From Athripsodes cinereus (Eukaryota > Arthropoda > Insecta > Trichoptera > Leptoceridae), in contig OX388314.1 of NCBI GenBank assembly GCA_947579605.1, positions 23,942,000 to 24,005,999 of the forward strand: a stretch of DNA of 64,000 nt, read 5' to 3'. Below are positions 22,620-35,489 of the stretch, piece by piece. Every line of letters begins with the position of its first letter. Position 1 is the first letter of the stretch. The notes beneath the pieces are model-generated. The model saw only the letters and a program-made list of their open reading frames with translations, was not told the origin of the DNA and did no database searches. Made by a program: the position numbers and the translations under genes.

Positions 22620-24348
22620 AGATGTGATGTTTGAAAACAAACTATTTTATTTTTATGCACACTAATTACATAATGAGGAAAGGGTCTTAAGTTTAATTAA
22701 TTATTGTGATTACTTTTAAGGGTACTAGTCACATTTTATTATTTTTAATTATTGTTATTTGTGTATAAAAAAAAAAAAACTTTAAAATATGGCATCGCCA
22801 TTCAATATATTGTGATGTAGTTGAAAATTGAAATTTGAAAAGTTTAAAAAAAAAAATAAGTTAGAATATTATCTCTTTTTGCATAAATGTTTTTCATCCA
22901 GTAGTATCCAAAGTCATAGCATATTTTACTAGGTAAATTAGATATGTAATTTTTTTTTACAATCAAACAAAATCACAAGGTTTTGCTTATTTAAATTCTA
23001 TTTCATATTTCGAATATTAAGATACTCTAGAAACATTAAAGGTTTTTTTTTATTTTATTAACCGCCTGAGTGCTAATTACAACAATAACAATAGATAATC
23101 CTCTATATATCGACGATTAGCACTCATGCACTTAAGGCAAGGTATCCAATATCAAGTAAATCATGCAAAGAAAGTATTAAACACAGTCATATTACTGATT
23201 TTAATTTTGTAGAAATATTAAAACTTATTCATCAAAACTTTTATAATAAAGATAATAAACTGGTGTCTTACGTTTAATAAATATGAACAAAGGATTTTAC
23301 TGAAATTCTTCTTCATATTTGTAATTGTTTATTTTTTAATTATTTATACAAAATTGATTATAACTACATACACAAAGTATTCTTAATTAGTAAAATAAAA
23401 AAAATAATAAATGATTAATAATGTCCAAAGCATGAACAAAGAAATATCTGTATATCAAAGCAAAACTACACCACGTTACGAAACATAATTTTTCAGTTTG
23501 GTTATTCAAAAGTTTTTTCAACATGCTTCTCGCATGTTTGTTAACAATAAATTACCATCAAAAATAATCATTAGTCGTTTCTGATAACTATTATTCTCAC
23601 TTTTATTAAAATTTAAACAATATTGGGTAAAAATGTAGTTTTTTGCTTTGATAAAAATTTTACATCATTTTTTATCAACGGATGTAACAAAATGTAATGG
23701 GAAATATAAAGCCATCAAAAGAGCACATTGAGCACTACACCACAATAGATTATGATCATAAGTCGCTTTGGCCAAAATTCGATAATGTATAGTGTCCCTA
23801 TACAGATATATAAACATTCAAATATTTTTTTACTTAATAAGGAATACTTTAAACAGAAAAACGTACCACTGCATTTAATATTTTTTTTTAATCATGTAAT
23901 ATAACACATTTTAACTGTATTTTATTATCTTATTCTGTTATTTATGAATTATTGAAATATTCTGTTTTTTTTTAGGTGAGATACTGTAACCTATTATTAA
24001 CGTAAAACAATTTTAAAACGAAAACTGTGGCCATAATACACATTAAAAATGAGATTATGTTACCTAAAACATATTATTATAACTTTTATTACTATTATAA
24101 TATTACTTATGTGAAATATCCTTATTACTTTGTATTCATTATACTTAAATACAATTGATGTGAAATATAATAACTTTTATAAAATACAACATGAAACCAT
24201 GTTCACTCCTTTTATTTCAATCCTAAAATCCTTATGAAATATTTTTTAAGACCATTGAATTAATTTCATTGATTGTATAGGCATTATTTTTGTAACACTT
24301 TATTTTAAATTAACAAATAAAATAAAATAAATATTTATTATTATTGTT
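22620..24348. other. Non-genic AT-rich stretch
   Basis: No gene or named repeat is recognised. Confidence 0.5.
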
Positions 24349-24470
24349 TTATGTTACTGTTGAGTAAGACTAACGCACGACCGGTTTTGCTGTATAGATC
24401 AGCACCTGTTGATGCGAACTCGAAGTCCACGAAACCGGTTGTGTGTTAGTCTTACCCAACAGTAACATAA
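24349..24470. mobile_element. Small fold-back element with 39-bp arms
   Basis: The arms 24349-24387 and 24432-24470 are inverted copies (TTATGTTACTGTTG, GTAAGACTAACGCAC, ACCGGTTT). They are separated by a 44-bp loop that is more GC-rich than its surroundings. Confidence 0.75.
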
Positions 24471-24581
24471 GAAAATACTAATAAGCCACGAATTAAAGTT
24501 GTCTATTTAATTCCTGGAATAAAAATTAGGTATCCTACTTCTTTCAATATTTTTTTTAGTTTCCAGTATATGATATTTCTG

Positions 24582-24785
24582 TGGAGCACCTGGTAAATAA
24601 TTGGTCTCCCACTCTTTTCTGTAAGTTTTCTAGTGTCCTGTTAAAGGTAGGTGTTTGAAAAAATAAAGACATTATACATCTTAAATTCAAAAATGAGGCT
24701 TGCATGATTATTACATGCAGCTGGTTTGCTGACTACCCCAGTTGTAAGACGTGCCATGATGATATAGTAGTAGTAGTAGTACCTA
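24582..24785 (+). repeat. R1 retroposon, internally deleted copy
   Basis: It runs from GTGGAGCACCTGGTAAATAA to a (TAG)n tail, but lacks the segment between GATGAGG and GCATG. A further fragment lies at 24822-24893. Confidence 0.7.
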
Positions 24786-24893
24786 ATAGATATTAAAAAA
24801 ATTATGACTTTAAAAGATTAACACCTTGGATTCAGCAATGAAGTATGCTGCATATCCTGAATATTTTATTTTTATGACATAGAGAGTATGTAT

Positions 24894-25386
24894 GTGGAAA
24901 GTTAAAACATTACTATTATTCAAACCAATATGTTTTCGGTTATTGAACTAAATGCACAGCAGCTGGAGAAACATGAAAAATATGACCATAAACGAACATA
25001 AAAAAAATGTGCATGAGATTTGAGTCCCAAGGACACTAAGCAATAAAATATTTTTGTGGTGATTGTATGACTTTGATATGCACTGAATACTTTACAAAGA
25101 CTTTACAGTAAGTGTCAGTAACTTATAGAATGTGTCCATTTTCTAAACACATTATTATTAAGAAAGATTATACATTATATTTCCAAACGATGCCTGGACA
25201 TACATTGACAACAATCTGTGAGCAAAAGCAACATTCATGGTGATCAAACACGGCTGGACTTATTAATAAATGCGAATCAACTCATGAAAACAAACAACTA
25301 CCAATCAGTACAAAAATTGTATGATTTTTGATTTAATCAATCATTGATCACTTATACCAGCCAGCTGAGCCATATTTATAAATCGT
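24894..25386. other. Non-genic stretch
   Basis: Nothing recognisable is present. Confidence 0.45.
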
Positions 25387-25773
25387 TGGTTTAAAGCACA
25401 GAAGACACATGTCCAGATTTGACAGTTTAGAGAAAACAGGGTTTGAAAGTTTTAGATTCTCAATTAATAAACTAATTTTAATAAATAATAAACTGTCCTT
25501 CGTGGACATATGCTTTTTAAGAATCAATTATGTCGATATAAATACATTCTCAAATATCTTATGTGCATGTTACTTCTGTGCACCAAAAAATTATAATTTA
25601 AGAATGTTTGGCATCTGGTTTTTATTGAATATTTCGATAATGATTGGTAAGTTCAAAATAAGTTTTATTGGTAATTATGTAATCAGGACATAGATGACGT
25701 TGCAACCAATCTTGTACATATATTAACTCATTTTACCTAAATAGTGGACATGTGTCTTTTGTGCTTTAAACCA
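25387..25773. mobile_element. MITE with 29-bp terminal inverted repeats
   Basis: The left end 25387-25415 (TGGTTTAAAGCACAGAAGAC...) and the right end 25745-25773 are inverted copies with one mismatch. The element is 387 bp and lies 80 bp from the TSSC4 stop codon. A 94-codon frame inside it (25409-25693) has no family resemblance. Confidence 0.8.
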
Positions 25774-25852
25774 TCGAAATAAAACTGAATTAAGTTATAA
25801 TGTATTTCTTATTTCACCTATAAATTAAAATTACCTCTCTCCTAAACTGGAC

Positions 25853-26476
25853 TTATTCATCATCTTCATCTTCCTCTTCCTCCAAATGATCCAATTTTAA
25901 CACAGGTTTTGTAAAGGAAGTAGTCACTTTAGATTTACTCTCTTTCTTAGTCTTGTTGATTTTACTTTTCTGTCCTACCACATGTTCAGGATAGATAACA
26001 ACTGAATTCTTGTATTCAATGGCTTTTGGTTTATCTCTATCTGCATCAAGAATAATTGGAGGTTTGTATACTACTTTAGTATTCGATGGATCTGTCTCCA
26101 TACCTACTGTGTCACTGGATTCAGAATCTAAAAGGATATCTCTCCTACACATAGCTGCAGCTTCTGCATTACTTCTTTCAGAAATGTCTGGCACATTTTC
26201 CAGGTTGTAACATGTCCATTTACTTGGGTTCTTCAAATATCCTGGCACTTGCCTGGGAGGAAGGCAATGGGTAAGTGGCGCTTCTGGTCTTTTGAAAATG
26301 CTCTCTTTACCTCTGAATTGCCTCATTTCTGCCCTTGTCTGGCGTGCAATCCTTCTGTCTCGTACATGAAATTTGTCTCTACTAGGACTATTGCTTCTCG
26401 TTACATAAAGTGCCTGCTTCTCAGCAGCCTTTAGCTGGTCAAAAAGTTCTTTCTGTCTATCAACAAATGTCGTCAT
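25853..26476 (-). CDS. TSSC4: TSSC4 family protein (U5 snRNP assembly factor)
   Basis: This is a single-exon gene of 207 codons. Residues 77-105 (VPGYLKNPSKWTCYNLENV, then DISERSN) match the conserved core of TSSC4, whose human version has a VPDYVAHPERWTKYSLEDV block followed by a SEQSN-like run. The N-terminus (MTTFVDRQKELFDQLKAAEK) is helical and charged. Residues 34-55 are Arg-rich. The C-terminus is Lys-rich and then acidic (EEEEDEDDE). Human TSSC4 (about 330 aa) binds U5 snRNP and helps tri-snRNP assembly in the nucleus. This copy is shorter, lacking most of the human C-terminal half. The start is the first ATG, with no in-frame ATG upstream before the AT-rich leader. Its 3' neighbour is a MITE. 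A 55-bp sequence 134-188 bp upstream of the ATG recurs upstream of SMIM13. Confidence 0.8.
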   Translation of the reverse strand: MTTFVDRQKELFDQLKAAEKQALYVTRSNSPSRDKFHVRDRRIARQTRAEMRQFRGKESIFKRPEAPLTHCLPPRQVPGYLKNPSKWTCYNLENVPDISERSNAEAAAMCRRDILLDSESSDTVGMETDPSNTKVVYKPPIILDADRDKPKAIEYKNSVVIYPEHVVGQKSKINKTKKESKSKVTTSFTKPVLKLDHLEEEEDEDDE

Positions 26477-26609
26477 TGTAATATTTTAGAGGTAGAATCC
26501 AAGCCAAAAATGTTATCTTCAGTGAATTTAACACAAATTTTATTACTCTCAATTTTATAGCACAAACATACAATACTAAGTGATTTCATAGAATTCCTTT
26601 ATAAGCTTT

Positions 26610-26664
26610 AAATTTCTACGATTCTCTAATTTCCCTTCGAAATTTCTGATTCCCCCCACCTAAA
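26610..26664 (-). repeat. Shared promoter-proximal element upstream of TSSC4
   Basis: Read on the minus strand it is TTTAGGTGGGGGGAATCAGA, then CGAAGGGAAATTAG, then AAATTT. It is about 80-85% identical by eye to 29623-29679, which lies upstream of SMIM13 in the same orientation relative to that gene. It may be a core promoter or a dispersed repeat. Confidence 0.55.
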
Positions 26665-27109
26665 TTGAAATGTATCGACATCTGCGACACCTATCGGCGA
26701 AAATGTTAATCATATTTTGACAACAATCATTTTGACATTTGGATTTGATAGACATAGAAATCAAATGCAAGGAGTTAGTATAATAATACGGAGGCACTGT
26801 TATAATTCTCACCCACAACGTTTTCGCTTATATAAATGCATAGCAATGTGGACATGGAGTAAACTGATTCTCTTGAGTAGGAGATGTAATATAGGGAACG
26901 GTGTTGCGTGTTTTAAATAACATTGATCTTTTTAAAAATTCTATGCTTCTCGATTTAAATTGAGAAATGACACAAAGTTGCAGGTAACAAGGTAAATGGA
27001 GCAATCCGACTAATAGTTGCGAATAAAAACATATCTATCACAGCTAAAAGGTTGGTGCATTCGGCTATCTCATAATTAGTGCCAATTACTGCTTAGTTAG
27101 TGCCAATAT
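26665..27109. other. Upstream flank of TSSC4
   Basis: No gene is seen. The sequence near 26670-26700 is slightly GC-richer (GACATCTGCGACACC, TATCGGCGA). Confidence 0.4.
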
Positions 27110-27550
27110 TGATGTATACAAGGGAGACTTGGACGTGGTTGAAAGTGGCATAAATGCGATAGAAATGAGATCATTGAGAATGATGTGTGGTAAAAGTCTG
27201 AGAGAGTGCATAACTGTGTTATAGGAGAAAAATGTGGAGTGAAAACCTGCGTAATAACCAAGATAAATTTAAATAAACTACGGTTATTTGGGCATGTGGA
27301 AATAATGAAAACCCAGTGACAAAGTTATACATAGCTGAGAGAAAGGGTGCTTGGAGACGTAGTCGTTCCATGATTATTTTAAAGGACGGTCACGTGTTGA
27401 GTACAATGAAATAAACTGCATGCATGAGGAACTACATGAATGTGATTGAAGTAAAAACTTAAAAAGTGTTCGCTCGGACAGGAATAAGTGGCACTCGATC
27501 CTTTCTGCCTACCCCGCAAGGGAAGAGGCATGATGAAATGTGTGTATGTA
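27110..27550 (+). pseudogene. RTE-like non-LTR RT C-terminal remnant
   Basis: With frame breaks, the plus strand reads NAIEMRSLRMMCGKSLREC, then a V.TKI.LNKLRLFGHVE-like stretch, then KWHSILSAYPARE-like residues near 27490-27525. This is the common post-RT region of insect RTE-type elements (usual form: EMRSLRRMCGV... RWFGHVERM... DRSKWRSLVSAYP). There are several stops and frameshifts and no RT catalytic motif. A short piece of the same tail lies at 38560-38655. Confidence 0.65.
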
Positions 27551-28692
27551 ATGACATAAATCGAAAATAACAATTTATGTGGAGATTTAGCTATGTAATA
27601 GGGAACATGCATGTGTGAGGAATATGAATAAGTGTTATCACGCTGATCACGAATATCCTAATAAGAAACGATAAAACATAACTTCTTATTCATTAGGAAT
27701 GAGTAGAAATATTCCAATAATAAATAAATATACCAATGTTTTATATATTTAATAACTTATTTTGACACACCATTATATGGACCTTTTTTTATTAATTCTT
27801 ATTGCTTTGTTATTATTTTGATCTTGACTTATGAATTTGCAATGTACCGGTGTGATTGTGTATGATTGTTTTTGTCTGTCATACTTTTTGTTAACATGTA
27901 AAAGGCTCACACCGTGTATGATTTTAAATAAATAAAATAAATAAGTAAAATAAATCAGTTCCATTTTAAGAATCCATATTTAGTAATCTGACGGAGAATT
28001 TTCTTCTTTCAGTCTCTTCATTATATATCTTTTATTTTCATTGCCTTCAAGTGGTAGCTATTTCATAAAACAATAGTATCATCTCATATACACGGCAACT
28101 CATAAATAATACTATGCACTGATACACTTCTTCATCTGCGATGCAGGAGAGATGATGTTTCTGACTGGGCTATGTTCTCTAAAGACTATGCACTTTCCCA
28201 ATAGTTCCCAGCTGCCTAGAAGGTACCCTATTTTACAGGCACCGGTCCTATGACAAGGAACCAGAGTGTTGGGAATTTTGTGGAAAGAGGTCAATCATTG
28301 GTGCAAAATCTATTGATCAAGAGAGGAAATATGTAGAACTGAAAAGTGCTATAAGCGTTTCATAATGTTTTATTTTATTTATTTATTACTAAAAAATTAA
28401 CATTGTAAAAATAACACACTCGTAAATAACTGTGTGTTGACTTCTGATTTAAAGAGCCCAGACAGAAATTATATAATATGCCTGTGACCTCTTAGTTAAG
28501 ATTTTTGTAGTAAGTTATAGGATTTCTCATCCATTATGTCAGCGGGCAGTTCTCTTATAAACTTCTGACAGTGAAATGTATAGCCCAAAATATTAGTATT
28601 GCTTTCAATTCGTTACAGATTCTGTTGAGAAAATCCTTAGTGTGAACATCATTTGAAAGGAAAAATGAAGTATTATCGAAATATAATTATGC
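27551..28692. other. Non-genic stretch
   Basis: Short frames at 27773-27964 and 28112-28294 (minus) show no family resemblance. No gene is supported. Confidence 0.4.
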
Positions 28693-28944
28693 TACATATT
28701 GATCGCCCAGTTCCATAAATAAGCCAACAACTCGTAATTCTTATATTCAGAGAAACAACTCATCAGTTTTGAGGCACTATGAAGGTCAATGGAGACTACA
28801 AATATGTTCTTTTAATTCAATTTTTTTTATTTTTTGTTTGTAGAATCAAAAGAATATCATTTTCTATATATATGATAAGCTAAAGAAATCAATAATGAAA
28901 TTTTTGAGCTGTTGGCCTATGGAACTGGGCGATCAATATAGTAT
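28693..28944. mobile_element. MITE family D, second copy
   Basis: TATTGATCGCCCAGTTCCATA at the left pairs with TATGGAACTGGGCGATCAATA at the right. Interior words (TTCTTATATTCAGAGAAA, TTTTGAGGCACTATG) match the copy at 18055-18436. Confidence 0.7.
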
Positions 28945-29622
28945 GTGTGAATTAGAAAGGTTTTTTACTTAATGTAAGTAACAAATAGCAGGAATAAATT
29001 GAGTTTATGTGATATAACAAAATAAGGTGCTCGGAACATGCAGCAGGCAGCAAATGATGTTACCATGTGCTATGAGGTTTGTAAGTATGAAGGAGAGAGA
29101 TAATAAATTAGAACTATTTTATTATTACTGGATGAGTTGTTTTTAAATTCTTGGACTACAATAATATCTATATAAAACAATTTATTTACAGAGGACATTA
29201 AAACATGACAGCACAGGAATACTTTTTTATAAAACAAAGAATAAATTATTTATTTTATTTTACAATTAAAGTTTATAAAATAACATATAAATTAAAATAT
29301 GCATAGGTACGCACCATATAAAAATAAATCATGATTACAGTGAAAAAAAAAACATATATATAGAGAAAACAACCTCAGTGAGTAAGTACCTAACCAATAT
29401 TATCCACACAGCAAAGTGATAACATATTAGATCATTGACAGCAAATTAATAGAAATAAACAAAATCAAGCATTAATATTAAAAATACACAACTAGGAATC
29501 GCCAGGTTGCGACGGAATCCATAATTTCCGCGATATGACAGTAGACAGGATGAACTAGTACCAATATAATACATATTTAAATTTACAGAGGCGCCAACTG
29601 TTAGAAACCAAAAACATCTTAG
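28945..29622. other. Non-genic AT-rich stretch
   Basis: Nothing recognisable is present before the shared element at 29623. Confidence 0.45.
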
Positions 29623-29679
29623 TTTAGGTGGGGGGAATCAAAATAACGAAGGGAAATTAGTGAGTCGTTAAATTTCTAC
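29623..29679 (+). repeat. Shared promoter-proximal element upstream of SMIM13
   Basis: TTTAGGTGGGGGGAATCAAA, CGAAGGGAAATTAG and AAATTTCTAC, in the same orientation relative to the gene as the copy upstream of TSSC4. It lies 534-590 bp before the SMIM13 ATG. It could mark an upstream promoter or be a dispersed repeat. Confidence 0.55.
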
Positions 29680-30212
29680 CCTCACGAGCCCCATCGCCAA
29701 GTTTTCCATTTGTTTTGGTATGTCAATGTCAAATATTTTGAATCAAATTCCGTAGACAATTTACTTATAAAGGTGGCTTTTCCCTACCATTCGTTTTGTT
29801 CATTGTTTATGATATGTTTACATGCTATTTCTCTATGCCTAAAAGCTGTCATCTGTCACTTTTTTTTAAATGGTAATCGGCGATAATTTGTTAAAAATTC
29901 TTCAATAAATGAATTACGTTTGATTCTTACATCATATGGTAAATAAAAGCATGTTTTGTTCATTATACAGTGCAGTATTTGTGAGTTTTGTTCACTATAT
30001 ATTTAAAATATTAATGTAATACAGGAAAAATATTTTGAGGTTAGTTTTTCACTAACCCCTTGGCCTCTGCTATCAGTGGATGTGATGGAAATACAATATG
30101 GCGTACATTTTGATCTAGTTGGCAGCAGTTTCGTCACATTTCTTTACAGCGCGCCAATAAAAGCGGATCATGTAGATAGTGTTTAAAATAATTAATTTTA
30201 TATGAAGTAATA

Positions 30213-31189
30213 ATGCAGGACTTTGTGTTGACAATATTTTCAATCATCGCTTCCTTGTTTGTGTTAATTTTATTAGTTTCATTTGGTGAGCTATTTATTA
30301 TTCGTATTCGTTGCTTCGCCCATAGTTTTTATTTATTAGCTTGATCACTCTCGAAGTATTTTATCCATAACATTTTACTAAATTGATTTTTTCCAACTTA
30401 TGAAGCGCTAATTTATGTTACATACATCAACTTTGACATCAGCTGTCATAAGTTTTTAAACTTAATACCATCTTTTCAATTGATACATACCTTTTATCCC
30501 ACTCATGGGGTAACCAATAGATTAGCTGCATGTAAATAACATTCAAATTATCATCTACGTGCCGATAAAAATTAAGTCATTCAGGAAGAGTGGCATTCCT
30601 CAATGCTGTGAGAAAGTTGTTAAATATCTTATTTGTCAAGTTTAATGAAACTTACCTTTTATATGTCACTTGAAAACTAATAGAAAAGAGTGGGTAATAA
30701 AATCTTGACACATGTGTTGGTGCAAAATCTCTTAAATTCATACTCTTTATGGTCCAATGCTTATTATCCAAAGATACTTATTTTCATAGTTGAGGATGAC
30801 TTGCATGTTTATTACAAGCAGTTGGTCCGCTGGCTACCCCACTTGTGGCAGATGCCATGATGATATGAATGGATCTCATGTTTCTGAGTGTTGCTGAAAC
30901 ACATACAAAATACTTATATGACACTGTGCCCACTTGTACATAATTTTTTTTAAATGATCATTGAAGTAAGCATCATCGCGGTATAAAGCTGTATATCTTT
31001 GGTTTTCACAAAATTATCGCTAATATTAAATATTGTTCTGTTCCAGGTTGGTTCTTTGTATGGAAGTGTATCCTGTCTCGGTTTAGATTTGTGAGAGAGC
31101 TTTTGGGTGGATCTTCTACAGAATCCATCCCTGGTGCGACTGAACCTAAAGAGAGTAGAACAAAAACCAAGAAGTTGAGAAGAGAATAG
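30213..31189 (+). CDS. SMIM13: SMIM13-like small integral membrane protein (two exons)
   Basis: Exon 1 is 30213-30285 (24 codons plus one base) with donor G|GTGAGC. Exon 2 is 31047-31189 with acceptor TTCCAG|GT. The phases join to give a Gly codon and a 71-aa product. Residues 5-24 are a hydrophobic membrane segment (VLTIFSIIASLFVLILLVSF). The block GWFFVWKCILSRFRFVRELL (25-44) spans the junction and matches the vertebrate SMIM13 signature (CGWYFVWHLFLSKFKFLREL). The tail is charged and basic (ESRTKTKKLRRE). The molecular role of SMIM13 is not established. The topology is predicted to be a short N-terminus, a single membrane helix and a cytosolic tail. Neither exon alone is long enough for simple ORF calling. 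Confidence 0.85.
30491..30705 (-). repeat. R1 retroposon in the SMIM13 intron
   Basis: It contains TGGGGTAACCAATAGATTAG, GTGCCGATAAAAATTAAGTC and ACTTGAAAACTAATAGAAAAG, a degraded reverse-oriented R1. A plus-oriented R1 fragment lies at 30795-30866. Confidence 0.6.
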
Positions 31190-32185
31190 CCAGCCTTTAT
31201 ACCTCATATTTATTTGAAAAAAAAATGTAAGATGTTTTAATTATTATTTTAATTAGAATTTAAAACAAAATCTTTCTTTGATTTCATCACTGTTGATGAA
31301 TGTGTATTGTGTAATTATTCATACAACTCAGAACAACCTCATAGAAAGCTTAACACTTGTGGAAAAAGAAATGCAAACCTAGGATTTGCTGAAATCTGAG
31401 ACACTGCTATCAGGCTATCAATCGCCTCACGTAGCAATAATAATTTTGTGTATTTATTATAAGCTTACTTATATTTTATTTTACGTTTTCTTTGGAGATA
31501 GCCCCTCACTGTTGAAGAAAGTGACCACCATTTTTAAACATTAGGCCCCTCCACTGTAGTCTGTCTTCTAACAATCAATTAGATTTGCTTTTACGTTGTA
31601 AATTATATCTATCGTACAACCTTCTTAGATTGAATTTTGTGCATAAAATGTTACCACGCTGAAAATCACATCCATGACATATATTCATAATGAATTAGGT
31701 GATCATTTAACTAAAATTGGTAGAAAAGAATATTTGATTAAAATAAAATGATTGATATTCTTACAATATTTATGCAGAAAATTTTAGCATTGTATGACAG
31801 AACCCAAACTAAATGTGTAACTCTCTAAACTGTGTGTGCTAGCTGCCAAAATATAACTTGGCATTCTGTTTCAACAATAATATTGCATTACACTCTTCCC
31901 GTTCTATACTAACTGAAAGTGATACAGATGTTTATAATATATCTGTATAATATTTCCCCTTTGATGTGTCACTAATTGGCATACCGCAATGTGAAGTGGA
32001 ATATTTCCTAGGTAACAAAATATACATCATCATCCCATTAAATCTCTTCGATTGATATTCGGCACTCAATCTTTTATGCCTGTCAAGAGTATTACCTCAG
32101 TTGCATGCCTGCCATCATATTTCAGAATATTCTGTCCTGTGACTGTATAGTGCAAAAACACTTTCTAACATAATTTATATTAAGC
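31190..32185. other. 3' flank of SMIM13, non-genic
   Basis: No further coding is seen. Confidence 0.45.
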
Positions 32186-32345
32186 GGAAAACTTTTTTTT
32201 CGGACTGAGTGGCCGTGGTCTCCAAGGCAATTTATGTCTCAACGTTTCACTCACAAATGGTGGGCATCTTCAGGGGGGTAGTTGTACACAATCTGTCTAT
32301 CACATTTGAACGATAGTGTTATGGCTGGCAACTCTTGAAACCTTT
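32186..32345. repeat. Unclassified repeat-like segment
   Basis: The stretch ACTGAGTGGCCGTGGTCTCC ... CAACGTTTCACTCAC ... GGTGGGCATCTTCAGGGG is of a type commonly seen dispersed in arthropod genomes. No second copy is present in this window to prove it. Confidence 0.3.
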
Positions 32346-32382
32346 TCTGCTAGTGTCGCATGCGGTGAAAACCTAGGATTAT

Positions 32383-32562
32383 ACATTTTTTTTTTTAAAA
32401 GATATCTGGGTTTTGTTACAAACCCAAATACATCCTTATACACCTTTCACAGTAAGCTAAAAGCTTGTGTCGTGAAAGGGGAGTTTTCCGGCACCTGGTA
32501 TTGAACCACGGACCCCTTGTTCACGAGGCCAAGACTCTACCTCCAGGCTATCGACGAACTCA
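32383..32562 (-). repeat. SINE-A, near full-length tRNA-derived SINE
   Basis: On the minus strand an A-box-like TGGAGGTAGAGT (32534-32545) and a B box GGTTCAATACC (32497-32507) are about 27 bp apart, giving a tRNA-like head. The body (CTCCCCTTTCACGACACAAG, AGCTTACTGTGAAAGGTG, TATTTGGGTTTGTA) follows, and it ends in a poly-purine tail. It sits just upstream of the Naa10 coding exons. Confidence 0.8.
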
Positions 32563-32665
32563 TATATACATACATAATATTAATATTTAAAGATGTTTAG
32601 AATGACTAATTTTAATGTTAATTAGCATAGAATTGAAGTTTTACAATATATTTTGCAGATAATAA

Positions 32666-34181
<1,516 letters not shown>

Positions 34182-34432
34182 ACTGAATTCCAGTTCTGTG
34201 TGTGAATGTGTTGATAGTCGAATAATAACAAACATTACGAAACACTCGAGTAATATATTGAAGAATGTGATTTAATTTTAATGTTTAATAGTGTCCGCGT
34301 GCGTGCACACTTTTTGTACGTTGTGATGTGATTGAGTTTTAAATATTATATTACTTTGTAATATTTCATACATACCTACTGAATATTATTCCGATTGCAA
34401 TATAGTGGTGTTTTTCATGTATCCTTGATTTT

Positions 34433-34596
34433 GTTTTTTTTTAAAAGATATATCTGGGTTTTGTTTATATACACCTTTCACAGTAAGCTTATAAAAGCTT
34501 GTGTAGTGAAAGGGGAGTTTGCCGGCACCTGGTATAGAACCACGGATCCCTTGTTCACGAGGCCGAGACTCTACCTCCAGGCTACTGACGAATTCC
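34433..34596 (-). repeat. SINE-A copy downstream of Naa10
   Basis: It has the same head and body as 32383-32562 in the same orientation (GGTGCCGG, CTCCCCTTTCACTACAC). A small internal deletion removes part of the TTTGGGTTT segment. Confidence 0.75.
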
Positions 34597-34789
34597 TTTG
34601 TATAACTTATTCCAATGTACAGTAAGAATTTTTCAGTGCTCTATTTCACCAATCAATCCTAACTATTTATATCAAGACATACTGCATGTGCTCATTTTTT
34701 GGTGCTCCACCCAATAAATGATAACTTTGACCATACGTGTTTATTTTGCAGTAAGCTCTCTCCATAATTATCAGACTTCCATCACTTAC

Positions 34790-34995
34790 CTGGGGCTTCC
34801 TACAGGACGAATCCGGAGCATGTGACTGTGGTGCAGCACAGACTATGCCACACTTGTTGGGGTGTCCATTGTGCCCTGTCACTTGCACTATGGAGGATAT
34901 TTTTGACGCATCTCCACCTGCTGTGCGTTTTGCGCAGTATTGGAGATCAGTTAGATGGTTTTTTTCTCTGGGTTTCGACACGATAAATAAATATC
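34790..34995 (+). pseudogene. Non-LTR retrotransposon C-terminal remnant, copy 2
   Basis: The plus strand reads CDCGAAQTMPHLLGCPLC, then CTMEDIFDASPPAVRFAQYW, then RWFFSLGFDTINK. It is the same family as 20320-20580. The zinc-knuckle-like CxC...H...C region marks the end of ORF2. RT motifs are absent. Confidence 0.6.
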
Positions 34996-35154
34996 ACTTA
35001 CCTTGGTCTTTGATATTTTAATTATGAATTTTGCCACTCTTTTTACTCCAAATTTGGTAGATTCAATGCAGCATAACTGATTGCACACTTTCATCTAAAT
35101 TGCGTTGTTTTGTATCCGTAATAAATAAAAAAAAAATACCAAGTTTTGAAGTAT

Positions 35155-35292
35155 ATTTTTTATTTATTTATTCTTCACTGTATATTGATTTCAAGCAAAT
35201 TCACAAGAAAATATTTTTAAACAAATACAATCAATATACAGAGGGTGAGTTTATCGCAGAGGCGAGAAGCGTTCTTCCAACTAACCCATTAT
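35155..35292 (-). repeat. SINE-B copy
   Basis: On the minus strand it reads GGGTTAGTTGGAAGAACGC, TCTGCGATAAACTCACCC, TCTGTATATTGATTGTATTT, GCTTGAAATCAATATACAG and an AATAAATAAA tail. The same family as 55130-55250. Confidence 0.7.
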
Positions 35293-35489
35293 GATATTTT
35301 GGGAGACAAAAATATGATAGATAGGGAAAAAAAATTGCTGTTAATATTTAAATTGATTAATTTATTTATACTTACAATGCAATTTTGGTTATTACAAAAA
35401 TGACATACAGTTTATGAATATGTTATGTGTGTAAACATGAATGAATAGATTCATTACGACTATTTTGTTCAAATATTACAAAGTATGAC

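Noticed and set aside
25409..25693. 94-codon plus-strand frame
   Set aside because: Lies inside a MITE, with no transposase similarity.
30950..31207. 85-codon minus-strand frame
   Set aside because: Antisense of SMIM13 exon 2, whose plus-strand product is recognisable and spliced.
32497..32545. Genuine tRNA gene on the minus strand
   Set aside because: A and B boxes are present, but the cloverleaf is incomplete and the sequence continues into the SINE-A body found in other copies.
34667..34981. 104-codon minus-strand frame
   Set aside because: Antisense of the plus-strand non-LTR C-terminal remnant, which has the recognisable zinc-knuckle residues.
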